DNA of 64,000 bases from Hanleya hanleyi. Taxonomy: Eukaryota; Mollusca; Polyplacophora; Lepidopleurida; Hanleyidae. Shown here one piece after another: positions 1 to 9,645 of this stretch (position 1 is the first letter of the stretch; every line of letters starts with the position of its first letter). The translations under genes were made by a program, and so were the position numbers. The notes under the pieces were generated by a model. The model saw nothing but the letters and a program-made list of their open reading frames with translations. It ran no database searches and was not told the origin of the DNA. The stretch is from positions 103,086 through 167,085 of the forward strand of contig JAVTVY010039192.1 of NCBI GenBank assembly GCA_036873755.1. Reading direction: 5' to 3'.

Positions 1-2150
1 CACCTTCTTTGTTTCGGAAAATTCAATTCTCTCTATCACCCGCTTTATATTTTAATTAGCTTAGATCGCGAATGTGGTAGCTGTAATATTTCACCCTTGG
101 AACTCATTGAAACTAAACGTCTCTTTATTGTTCAAATCGTTCTCGGGATATGAATATTGGTGTGAGTTAATCATTGCGAGCCGACTGTAATGCTCCAGAT
201 TGGTGTTAGCCAATTTACGGCCGATCGTGAATTAAGCATGCATGCATGGACATATAATTTGAACTGAAAGCACACCTATTTCGCCTGGTTACTTGTCATA
301 GGTACCCCTCAAGTTCGGTGCATACTTGAGACGAACGCATAGCAGAACCGTTTATAATCGTATGCATTTCAAGCTAGTTCGAAGTATGGGCGTAAAAACT
401 GACATGGTATACGAGATGAGTGATAGATGTTGCATGGTATTGAGCCTCGGAAAAGGTATGCCTGTATCGCAGGATTTGTAACAAAGGGAATACACATATA
501 CGGGGACTTGGCTAACAGTAATCTATCAGGAATGTATGTCGTTTCCAGACAGAGAGTTAGATAGACGATGAATCATATATATTCATTCAGATATGCTCAG
601 ATTATACTCCCTTCAGTATAAATAGAATTCGCGAAACCCCAATCTGCATGCATTTGCGCATACTCATCTTTCCAAAAAGTTCGCTATTTCGCTGAAATGT
701 GCTCATTAACTTGAATCTCCGAAATACCGTTAAGTAAATGCAGTTTATTCGTGTACGGTATATAAAGTTATGCCACGTTCATTATTCTTACAAATAAACC
801 GGTCAGAAACCGAATTTGATCAGAAGTAATTGACATTCATGAATTCTTGGCTTCAGTCGTATTTTCTCGAACTGTTTGTTGGGCCATCCATCAGCTCGAT
901 TTCTCTAATTTCAGGCAGTCGTTCTGTACTGACTGAATAGCCAGGCATTTGAAGTCGGAGACTGAACTCACAGTTGAAGACCTACATGTATAGCATTAGA
1001 AAAATTTAAATTGAATAGGAAAGTGGATAATCTGAATTCGTGACATATGTTCTGCATTGCGCATGCTCATGTTTGCTCTTTTCCCGTCCGTGGGACGGGT
1101 TTTGCGCCAGTCTAACTATAATAATTATAGTAGCCCGAAATCAATATGCCCAACACTGTGAATACGCTCATATATATTTGACTGGCGTTTGTAAAATGTT
1201 TTTGTGCAAGGAGATTGGTAACAGTCTTCGCAGTCACGCTGACCTTTCGCTGCTATTTACCAACACAATTACTCTCCGGTGGTCGTATTTGCCAAGTGTC
1301 GGTTCAAATTCAACAGGGATTAAGTACGGTAGTGGCTTTCACGGACCCCGTTCTATTTTTAATTTGGAAATTTTCTTTTTAGAAATGCATGGAAGCGGTG
1401 ATATTATATTCACCTGTACAATTTACCAGTTTGATGTTCGGGTATATAGCGTCAGCTGAAAGATGTAGCGGTGATAAAGAATGATATTTAACAAGATAAA
1501 CTGTGATATTAACACTTTTCTATAACATTGAACGAGGTCATTGCAGAATTCATTCGACCGAGACAGTCTTGATGCCTGGATACTAACACTAGATATACAA
1601 CTGTCATAGACGTATTTTTAGAGTTTTAAACGATTATGGTATATATGTAGGCCTACATAATTATTAGAATGTTGATTAGTGTAATACAACCGGTATCGGG
1701 AATATTTAGTTGGGTTCTCATATTTTCACGCTAAAAGACTAGGTTAATTTGAATTTTCCATATTAATAACCTTTTTTATAGTGTATCTCAAAATATGGAA
1801 AAATATCATAGATCTCAGAATATTCTTGATGACATTATTAACAGTACGGTATTAAATGTTACGTGGATTCTGTGTGTACAACACTCGGACGAAAGCCAGT
1901 GTATCAAGATGGAAGCATCTAGAAGATCCTAGAACTGATGCGCCATTATACATAAGGAACAAGAAGATGCTCATCCCGAAATACACCATAAGAAGTGGGG
2001 CAATTTCCAGTCGGAAACTCTCAGGAACTTTTACTGCTCGAAATGTATGGATACTTAACGAGGTTCCCGAATGGAGCAAGAGATTGCTTGCAGCTTCGGT
2101 AACTTGAGCACGGTGTCTAAATGCACACCGGAAAAGAAAGCCTCCCTTAC
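1..2150. other. First intron of the PDZ gene, no recognisable element
   Basis: AT-rich sequence downstream (minus strand) of the PDZ exon donor. Open frames here, including one of 139 codons at 1040-1459, have compositions typical of chance ORFs, with no motif or splice context. I see no exon, RNA gene or clear repeat. Confidence 0.5.
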
Positions 2151-2267
2151 CTGAGCGACATAGATCGGCAGGCCTTGGTCGGACCCGCCCTGCATTTTGA
2201 ACCCCCATGGTTGACTTGAATCAAATCGGCTCAATCTGAGCTGTACTAATTGTCCAGAATCCGACAT
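2151..2267 (-). CDS. Zasp/PDLIM-type PDZ protein, first coding exon (partial gene)
   Basis: The 39 codons from the ATG at 2267 contain LRLSRFDSSQPWGFKMQGG, the first strands and carboxylate-binding loop of a PDZ domain. The pattern LSRFD.-PWGF-LQGG is typical of Zasp/Cypher (LDB3) and PDLIM proteins, which link alpha-actinin at Z-discs and actin bundles to LIM-binding kinases. The frame runs to VAQ and meets a good splice donor (GTAAGG, plus 2145-2150). The other half of the PDZ domain and any ZM or LIM domains must lie in exons to the left. I found none in 1-2150, so the next exon is probably outside the window. The family call is strong; the exact orthologue cannot be fixed from half a domain. 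Confidence 0.82.
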
Positions 2268-2749
2268 TTTACTCTAACTATGTATAATATCTCTCTATGC
2301 CGGATTGTATATCTCGCCAATATATAAGCTACGATGTTAACAGTGCTAGTCTGTCAGTAAAGGATGCACTCACTCCGATCGGTGACGTATTTACGGAGAA
2401 CACCTACATGCATACGCATACTTAGTAAGATATACATTAGGAGGGTCTATAGGAGTGGGAAGTGCACATGCAGATATGCACACCCACGAATTCCGGTATT
2501 TGTGCCTGTGTGTTATTTCAACAATTTTCTCACGGAAACTTATGTTTAATTGTTTGGGATCTATATACGGCATATTGTAAAAATTAATATCTCAATAATT
2601 TTCATCACTTACGCATTATAACGTAATAGGATTTTCTTGTTTAATGAAAGGGTGGTGGGTGCAAATTCCCAAATTTATGTTGATTGTTGCGAGCTACTAC
2701 GACTCATAGCCAAATATATCAAATTCATGAAAAACACGATTCTGACGAT

Positions 2750-2995
2750 CGGATGATTACCAACGTCTGGTCCGTCATTTATTATTCAGCCGTCGTCCAT
2801 TAAAGAATCTCCGCGCCCATAATCCAAATTCCTATTTCATATAACAGCATCAGCACCAAATTTAAAAACATAATCATAGTATATGCATATACAGGTTAGT
2901 TTCGTGCAAGAGAGAGCAGTTAACAGTTTTCAATGATGATGTTTTCCACGAAACGTAACGCCATAGATCTTGCCCGCTACGCTCGTATTTTGCTA
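2750..2995 (-). repeat. Dispersed repeat family G, copy 1
   Basis: Read on the minus strand this contains GGATTATGGGCGCGG, ATGGACGACGG and AATGACGGACCAGACG. It is followed at 2905-2995 by a GCAAGAGAGAGCAG / CGCCATAGATCTTGC module. The same modules recur at 16391, 50425, 55455, 55780-56130 and 58340. No terminal inverted repeats or coding are evident. It may be part of the LTR or untranslated region of the Gypsy element at 56 kb, since three copies cluster there. Confidence 0.6.
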
Positions 2996-3016
2996 TCAGC
3001 ATAGTAGTATATAAAC

Positions 3017-3142
3017 AGAGTTATCTTCCCTGATTCGTACCGGAAGTGACCTTTGACCCCTGCGCATGCGCACAATACCGGATACAAATGAGGCGCAGGG
3101 TCAAATGTCACTTCCGGTACGAATCAGGGGAGATAACTCTAT
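3017..3142. repeat. Inverted repeat with CRE/NRF1-like palindromes
   Basis: Arms at about 3017-3066 and 3090-3142 are reverse complements and carry GGAAGTGACCTTTGACCC and GTACGAATCAGGG. The loop contains TGCGCATGCGCA. Related modules occur at 9400-9640, so this is a dispersed palindromic repeat. Sequence after it (3190-3375) contains four TGACGTCA octamers in a ~130-bp duplicated unit. Confidence 0.7.
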
Positions 3143-3375
3143 TTAAAAAAACAGCGCCCCCTATAATCGGCTCCAATTTTTCCTTTTACTACTTATCAAA
3201 TTGACGTCATTGTGACGTCACATCCGGTCACGTGACATCCGGGTCAAAGGTCACAATTCCTGGTTATCTCCCCTGTTTCGCACATTTCTGCCCTTCAATA
3301 GGAGTCAATTTCTCCTTTTACTACTTATCAAATTGACGTCACTCTGACGTCATATCCGGTCACGTGACATCCGGT

Positions 3376-3602
3376 CAAGGGATATCAGTTCGCTCTCAAA
3401 GGTCAAGGGGTATCAATTTGCTCGCAAAGGTCAAGGGTATCAATTTGCTCTCAAAGGTCACGGGGTATCAATTTGCTCTCAAAGGTCAAGGGGTATCAAT
3501 TTGCTCTCAAAGGTCAAGGGGTATCAGTTTGCTCTCAAAAGGGCAAGGGGTATCAATTTGCTCTCAAAGGTCAAGGGGTATCAATAAGCTCTCAAAGGTT
3601 CC
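3376..3602 (+). repeat. Minisatellite, ~29-bp unit, about 8 copies
   Basis: Tandem copies of GGTATCAATTTGCTCTCAAA followed by GGTCAAGG, with a few substitutions (AGTTCGC, CTCGC, AATAAGC). Two frames stay open through it only because the unit lacks stops; I do not regard them as genes. Confidence 0.93.
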
Positions 3603-3609
3603 GTTTAAA

Positions 3610-4200
3610 GTGTATTGGAATGGACGTTTTGGGGTCTAGGTGGACCACTAGTGGTCCGATTGGGTCGTGTGAGGTGTCATCGTGAAGCATTCGTGGTGGA
3701 GCGTCCAACTGGATGGGTGTGGGGTGGAACTGACGTCATTCTGCGCATGGTCAGTAGAAAAAGTGTATTTGAATGGACGATTTGGGGTCGCGACGGACCA
3801 CTAGTGGTCTGTTTTGGGCCATATGAGGTATCAGGTTGAAGCATTCGTGGGGAACCATCCGACTGGGCTATAGTGTGTCGTCCGGTTTCAACATTCTACG
3901 CATGCGCAGTCTGGTCGCAGTATAGAAAGCAGGCATTTTAGGGTTCTTGGGAGTCTGTTGAGTGATTATGGGCCCATCCTTTTATTTTCCAAATCAAATG
4001 GACCGTGTGCGGTGTCATCTTGTAGACCTCGGGTTGTAGACAACGACTTGAGACATGTCTACGTCATCTGTGACGTCATTGATGACGTCATCGTAGGAGT
4101 AGTAGCCAAAGTGGTCATTTTGGGGGTGTGAAGGAAGCTGTTTGGGGTAGAGATGGACCATCCGTGGTCCAAATGATCCGTGAGGTGTGCCCAACTCCCG
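3610..4200 (+). repeat. ~150-bp module array, forward copies
   Basis: At least three diverged copies (about 3613, 3770 and 4130) share GAATGGACG, TTTGGGGTC, GGACCACTAGTGGTC and GTGAGGTGTCA. Another partial copy lies at 4931-4985. The same module appears in reverse orientation at 6715-6935 and 7290-7360, so the array looks like the left half of a long composite inverted repeat around the C2H2 gene. Confidence 0.72.
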
Positions 4201-4204
4201 TCAA

Positions 4205-4440
4205 GCCCGTTGGTGATGGTGTGTGATGGTGGTGGTGGTGGTGGTAGTAGTAGCGGTGTGTGGTGGTAGTGGTGGTGGTCGCCGTGGTGGTGTCTGTACA
4301 TATAGGGCTTAACACGTGTCCCTCATCAGTTCGGGACGACGAATGGTATGTTTTTTGTTGGAAGTCATGGGGGAGCGTCCAGTGTGAGCGCGTGTGTGTG
4401 TGAGAGAGTGTGCGTGCGCGCGCGCGTGTGTGTTTGAACA
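4205..4440. repeat. Simple-sequence tract (GGT)n and (GT/GC)n
   Basis: 4215-4290 is a GGT/AGT-rich trinucleotide run and 4385-4437 is a GT/GC dinucleotide run. The His-rich and Thr-rich frames across it on the minus strand are artefacts of the repeats. Confidence 0.9.
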
Positions 4441-4660
4441 TTGTGCTTAGTTAGCCGTCTCTCTGTCGGAAGACATGGAGGCTCTGAAGAGCCGTTCTTT
4501 TCTGTCGCTGTAAGACAAAACTGTCATTGCCACAGCGTCAGGGTCAATAGGGCAAAGACCATTGTGAGGCCAACGAGCCGTCGCTGGTTTCGGCGTGAGC
4601 CCTCGTGGTCCATAGCCCGGGAATCAAGGATGGCTGTCATAGTCCAGTGATAGCACACCT

Positions 4661-4840
4661 CTACATCGAGTCAACTCTGTCGAGGACCGCTTCTGTGAAC
4701 TCTTCCAGGATCTGGCGTCGCCCCTCGTTGTCGTCGCCATCTGCAAACATGAACCGAACCACCGCTCGGTAACCCGTGAGTGAATTAACCACGGTCGCAT
4801 GCTGTAAAATGCGAGTCGCATAGGGATGGGTCTCCGTCAT
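4661..4840 (-). CDS. Small unrecognised ORF, 59 codons
   Basis: An ATG at 4840 opens a 59-codon frame starting MTETHPYATRIL and ending EAVLDRVDSM before TAG at 4661. It has a mixed, protein-like composition: a hydrophobic centre (VVRFMF) and an acidic helix-like tail (QILEEFTEAVLDRV). I know no homologue. Just upstream on this strand, CCTACTGTTTCAG is a good splice acceptor ending 4 nt before the ATG, so this could be a 3' exon rather than a free-standing gene. It lies downstream of, and on the same strand as, the C2H2 ORF at 5482-6026. It may equally be a chance ORF. Confidence 0.3.
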   Translation of the reverse strand: MTETHPYATRILQHATVVNSLTGYRAVVRFMFADGDDNEGRRQILEEFTEAVLDRVDSM

Positions 4841-4987
4841 GGCTCTGAAACAGTAGGAATGGGGGTGTGGGGTCCAGAGGGACTTGTTTTATAGACGATG
4901 TCACACATGCGCACTGGACGAGTAGCGCTGGGGTGGACGTTTTGGGGTCGAGATGAGCCAGTAGTGGGTGTACTGGGTCGGGGAGAT

Positions 4988-5232
4988 TGCACGTTTTTGG
5001 GATAGGCTTGCTTTTCTAGACAGTAACGCCCGCCCACGCCTTGCTTAACGCTTCAACGCCCTGGTGAAATAGCTCAGAAGCTCTGATTTTCATGGAAATG
5101 ACACTAATTCATCGAAATGCAGTGACACCCGTCAACGCCCGTCTCAGCGCCTTAACGCCCTATCTTAACGCCCTAACGCCGTATCTGAGCGCCTTAACGC
5201 CCTAGTATAAAGCCTTGACGCCATGACGTAGA
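4988..5232 (+). repeat. AACGCC-rich module, left direct copy
   Basis: Starts GCACGTTTTTGGGATA, contains CAGTAACGCCCGCCCACGCC and AATTCATCGAAATGCAGTGA, and ends in a run of irregular TTAACGCC/CTAACGCC units. A direct copy with the same order lies at 6060-6350. The two copies flank the C2H2 gene. Confidence 0.85.
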
Positions 5233-5353
5233 CAGATGAGAGAACAACAACAATAAGGATGACAGGTCAATCATTTTATTATCCCCTCATCGCTGTGGGA
5301 GCCGCGTTGGGTAGGCTTACCATTCAAGAAGGCTCTTGTCCAATCAGAGGCCG

Positions 5354-5986
5354 TCATTTGGCTCTGCATCTGTCATATTCGTTCTTGCCCGTTAGATGTA
5401 TTCTCGGCTGCTTTTGTCCAATCAGAAGTCGCCATTTCAGAAAGTTCAATCTTCGGCTATGTTCGCTCTGATCCGTTTGTTCTAATCGTCGTCGAGCAGG
5501 CCAGGATACTGTAACGGCAACATGTCCTGGAACAGCTGTTTGCGCAATGGCCTCGGTGAGTGGTAACCCCATATCCCCTTCCAAGTGACTCTTGGTCTTC
5601 ATGATGGCCCTGTGCGTGGGGTCGCCTTTCATTTCAAATGGTAGCAGACTATACCTTTCATAGATGACCATGGCTGTTTTCCTGATGCAGGGGCGCATTT
5701 TGATGTACGCCTGTTGTAAGTTATCCTGTCCGGCGTCCTCGATCGTTGCAACATGAGTATTAATAGCTTCATGCACAATACGATCCCAGAAGATAGGTTC
5801 TGCCTCACTTTCCTGGGATGAAGGCTGACTATCTGAGGTCAAGCTCTCCGTATCAGTAGATAGACTCTCAGCAGTCTCTGTTTCGGTATCAGTCGGTTGA
5901 CACTCAGCAGTCTCTGTATGAGCATCCGCCTCAGTGGACTCCTCGGTGTCTTCAATCCAATGTATATTCTTCTGGTGTCGCATCAT
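5354..5986 (-). pseudogene. Decaying C2H2 zinc-finger protein of an unrecognised mobile element
   Basis: The 210-codon frame from ATG 5986 is preceded in frame by a C2H2 finger: C-x2-C-x12-H-x4-H, spanning about 6026 to 5960, with the first cysteines upstream of the ATG. An in-frame TAA lies directly upstream of the finger. After it come an acidic Glu/Thr/Ser-rich linker (residues ~12-65) and a helical block with IFWDRIVHEAI, AYIKMRP and HRAIMKTKSHLEGD. From memory, similar finger + acid linker + IMKT-type helical proteins recur as uncharacterised ORFs in bivalve and other marine invertebrate genomes; I cannot name the family. Near 5545-5552 the reading appears to shift: another frame gives LRKQLFQDMLPLQYPGLLDD and a stop at 5482, which looks like the genuine C-terminus, so residues after ~145 of the open frame are probably out of frame. 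Confidence 0.55.
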
Positions 5987-6059
5987 ATCGTAATGTCTGG
6001 TGAACGTTCCTTCGCACTCAGAGCATGTTTAACCAAAGTTCACGGTTGAACGTCGACTG

Positions 6060-6350
6060 TGCACGTTTTTGGGATACGCTTGCATTTATGGACAGTAACG
6101 CCCGCCCACGCCCAGCTCAACGCTTCAGCGCCCTGGTGAAATAGCTCAGAAGATATCCCATACATACCCCTTGGAATTGACACTAATTCATCGAAATGCA
6201 GTGACGTCCATCAACGCCCGTCGTTACGCCTCAACGCCCTATCTTAACGCCTTAACGTCCGTCGTCACGCATTAACGCCTGTCCCAATGCCTTAACGCTT
6301 TATCTTAACGCTCTAGCTTAACGCCTCTACTAACGCCTTAACGCATGTGT
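6060..6350 (+). repeat. AACGCC-rich module, right direct copy
   Basis: Direct repeat of 4988-5232, sharing GCACGTTTTTGGGATA, CAGTAACGCCCGCCCACGCC and AATTCATCGAAATGCAGTGA. It then continues into about a dozen irregular TTAACGCC/CTCAACGCC units. Confidence 0.85.
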
Positions 6351-6409
6351 GGTATACCCGCACCCTGGTGTACCCTTTGCCCTACGGGCTATAGGGTACA
6401 TGGTGTGCC

Positions 6410-6588
6410 ACACAAGAGTTAAGGCGTTTGAGGCGTTAGTAGAGGCGCTAAGCTAGGGCGTTAGATAAGGCGTTAAGGCGTTACGATAGGGCGTTAAGAT
6501 GTTGAGACAGGCGTTAAGGCGTAACGACGGGCGTTAAGGCCTTAAGATAGGACGTTAAGGCGTAACGACGGGCGTTGACGGGCGTCCC
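6410..6588 (-). repeat. Inverted array of GGCGTTAAG units
   Basis: About twelve GGCGTTA(A/G)-type units, the reverse complement of the run ending at 6350. The two arms face each other across a 60-bp core (6351-6410) that itself contains CACCCTGGTGTACC and GGGTACATGGTGTG in inverted order. Confidence 0.85.
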
Positions 6589-7365
6589 AATCCGCTGGAA
6601 AGCGATATTGGCCCATCTAGACCTGGTTGATAAGGGTTTTTCCTATTTTAGGGGTAAAGTCCGTGTTTCCGGATTTTATATGTTCAAACGCAATCGTAAT
6701 TTTACATGCACCCACCCATGACTTGATCGCACTGGAGGAGCGCTTCACTTTGACACCTCTCACGACCCATTTGGACCAAAAGTGGCCCACCTCGACCCCA
6801 AATCGTGCATTCCCATGCACCTATCTTACTGCGCATGCGCGGAATGACGTCATTTCCACATCACACTCATCCAGTGGGATACTCCCTCACGAGTGCTTCA
6901 CAATGACACCTCTCACGCCCCATTCGTACCACATGGTTCAAGTGTAAATTCCGTGTTCCACTTTTTATATTTTCAAACCAAATCCTAAATTTACATACAC
7001 CCACTAAGCCACACTGCCTTTCTCGGCAGATTGATCCGCTGGGGACCGATATTAGCCCCTCTAGACCTGGTTGATAGGAGTTTTCCCTATTTTAGGGGTA
7101 AAGTCCGTGTTCCACTTTTATATGTTCAAACCCAATCCCAATTTTTCATACACCCACTAACCCACCCTGCCTCTCTCGGCAGGTCCCGATCCGCTGAAAA
7201 GCGATATTGGCCCATCTAAACCTGGTTGATAAGGGTTTTCTTTATTTAAGTCCGTGTTTCAGGATTTTATGTGTTCAAACCCAATCCTAATTTTACATGC
7301 ACCCACCCATGACTTCATCGCCCGGTAGGAGCGCTTCATTTTGACACCTCCCACGACCCAATACC
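6589..7365 (-). repeat. Reverse copies of the ~150-bp module plus a 150-200 bp tandem repeat
   Basis: Three copies of a unit starting ATCCGCTGG(A/G)AAGCGATATT, with CCTGGTTGATA and GGGGTAAAGTCCGTGTT, begin near 6590, 7031 and 7189. Between them lie reverse-oriented copies of the 3610-4200 module (for example GACCCCAAATCGTGCATTCC at about 6794). This mirrors the left side of the composite region. Confidence 0.75.
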
Positions 7366-8763
7366 GCAAATGTCCATGAGTGGGTTTCCCAGTGGAACCA
7401 ACATTGTCCACTGTGCCAGTATGGACCTATTGCCAGAACTACCATACCCACCGCATGGCTTCGAGACCCCTCCCATCGTATTCACCATCGCGAGACGAAG
7501 AAAACAAGATGCCACACCCCATATTAAAATCCACAAGAACGATAAAAAATGGCCACCCCTATCCCATACATGCATTCCCCGTATAGATTAACATGCAAAT
7601 GTTCGAATCAGGGGAGATCGCCCGGAATTTGGCCCATAGAGGTTTCGCCTAGTCAGAGTTGTCGTCCTTGCGGCCAGAGTGTATAGATGGAGCTACGATT
7701 TTAATGCTCAGAACATCCGGGTATTTGCCCCCTGTACGCCATTTTCAGCTACCAATACAACACAAACGGACCTGCACGGATGTTTTTTAACCTTTTGCGA
7801 GCGATTGTACCATGCAAAATTATATAAAACTAACAGGCGGGTGTATGTATCGAATTCATTCATACCACGGACGACAACATGTTGAGATTTGCTGGTCCGC
7901 GATGACGTCATGCTCTGTCGGTCATCTTGGACTAACGTAGGACGAACGTTGTGCGGCCGCCATTTTTGTTTGTTTGTTTACAATTTGCGGAGACATACTG
8001 GACACGACACGCTCGATCATGTTGTCGCACTGACCATAGACTCGTAATACATCGTACAACATTTATAGGTTATCTTTATTACTATAAGTCTTACTGCCCA
8101 TGTATATATATGTATTTTTTTTTTCGTGCCATGACTGACCCTCGTTCTCTGGTCCCGCTACATTTGTTTATGAAATAAACAACAAATTCAATATTTGGTA
8201 TTGCTACTGGGACCGCACTTTTTATTACAACATCACCGTTAGGCAACTACCATTCATGTTACACGTTATTTCCAATTACCGATATCATCACTATCTACAA
8301 TTTCCTCGAAAACACATACAGAATACAATGACCGACAGCTTTAGCACATATATGTCTAATTTTATATCTTAGTGCCTAATAATCGTAACGTCACAATCAT
8401 ATTATGCTACATTTATAAACAACCTAAAAACAAAGATAAACGCCTACCGCTGGCCAGGAACAACCCCCAACCACAATTAGTCATGTAAGGAGGAAACCTG
8501 CCCCCAACCCATTGCGGCCCGGCAAACTCTATGGGAGTAGAGTGGTTATTTATATCATCAGTCATTTGTGCGTGCCTACCACATATTTTATATAATAATA
8601 TACTTGAACAATTTATGCACACATATGATTGACATGAATGTTTTATATAACACGTTGTCCTGTATATAATTTAACTAATTCTATAATTCCATCATCGAAA
8701 TGTTAATTATCTGAATCGATCGATAAATAAAAACCTATATACAAAATCTCATACTCATACACT
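7366..8763. other. Unassigned repeat-rich intergenic sequence
   Basis: Short open frames on both strands at 7370-7911 overlap one another and have no motif I recognise. TGACGTCA occurs at 7902 and an AATAAA at 8174. A GGGGAGAT motif at 7610 resembles the edges of repeats elsewhere in the window. I see no supported gene. Confidence 0.4.
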
Positions 8764-8899
8764 GTTGGAGTGTTGGTGTAAGATTGTTTTGCATAGATGC
8801 TCTAAGATTTGTTCATCATGAGTATTAGTATCTACTAATACTCATGATGAACAAATCTTAGAGCATCTATGCAAAACAATCTTACACCAACACTCCAAC
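8764..8899. repeat. Perfect 67-bp palindrome (hairpin)
   Basis: Left arm 8764-8830 (starting GTTGGAGTGTTGGTGTAAG) and right arm 8833-8899 are exact reverse complements with a 2-bp spacer. No target duplication is obvious. It has the form of two terminal inverted repeats joined head to head with the middle lost. Confidence 0.95.
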
Positions 8900-9084
8900 T
8901 AGTAATAGTCTGTGATATTAATTATTGAACGGGTAAATATGCAAATACGTATATACAGAATTCTCGTACTATATTGCTAATAGATGAAAAATCAACGTTT
9001 CCTTCCACCAGCATTTCCAGCCAATAATAATAATTAACGTTTTCCTCTAATTGAATTCCAATTTTGTAAAAAATTTGGCAGCAT

Positions 9085-9235
9085 GGTCCCAGTCATACGT
9101 GCTGAATGAAAACCACATTAATTTACACCTTGTTTAATACCTTCCCCAGGGCGGGAAGACACCGCCCTGGGCAAGCTCAATTGTTAAACAAAACAATTAA
9201 TTTCCTAAACACATTTCACTAACCAGAGAAAACAA
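9085..9235 (+). repeat. Dispersed repeat H, copy 1
   Basis: Contains GTGCTGAAT, a GC hairpin (CAGGGCGGGAAGACACCGCCC) and AATTGTTAAACAAAACAAT. A second copy with the same order is at 19620-19770. It is non-coding with no clear ends. Confidence 0.8.
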
Positions 9236-9399
9236 TTTCCCTCTAATTCATACTTCAACCGAGAGAAATAATGTTATATATAGCCCCGTAGACGTCTCGT
9301 GACGACCTTATTTGGTCGTATTGTCCCTGGGAATTTATATGACCTTTGTGACGTCACACGAGCGGCACGTAGACAAAACCGATTCACGGAGAATGACGT

Positions 9400-9645
9400 G
9401 CGATACATATTGACTCCTGCGCACCATTATTAATATCCGGTTGCGCTTGCGCATAAGGCTAAATGCCGTCACATTGACACCAGGGGGCGCTGTTGACCTA
9501 CTTGTGGCGCCACTTCCGGTTCAGGTCACGTGACCGGAAGTGACCTTTGACCCCTGTGCACCATTATTAATATCCGGTATTGTGCGCATGCGCAGGGGTC
9601 CGGAAGTGACGTCATAAGTAGGTCAACAGCGCCTCCTGGGAAGTA
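9400..9645. repeat. Composite inverted repeat with GCGCATGCGCA motif
   Basis: Two GCACCATTATTAATATCCGG units (about 9420 and 9558) and inverted GTTGACCTACTT / AAGTAGGTCAAC arms (about 9491 and 9615) enclose CCGGAAGTGACCTTTGACCC. Related to 3017-3142. Confidence 0.75.

Noticed and set aside
1040..1459. 139-codon plus-strand ORF
   Set aside because: No domain, no splice or promoter context, composition of a chance frame within the PDZ gene intron.
3364..3839. Overlapping ORFs encoding repeated ALKGQG/CSQRSRG peptides
   Set aside because: They are translations of the 29-bp minisatellite and the repeat next to it.
4059..4441. His-rich and Thr-rich ORFs on the minus strand
   Set aside because: Products of GGT and GT simple-sequence runs.
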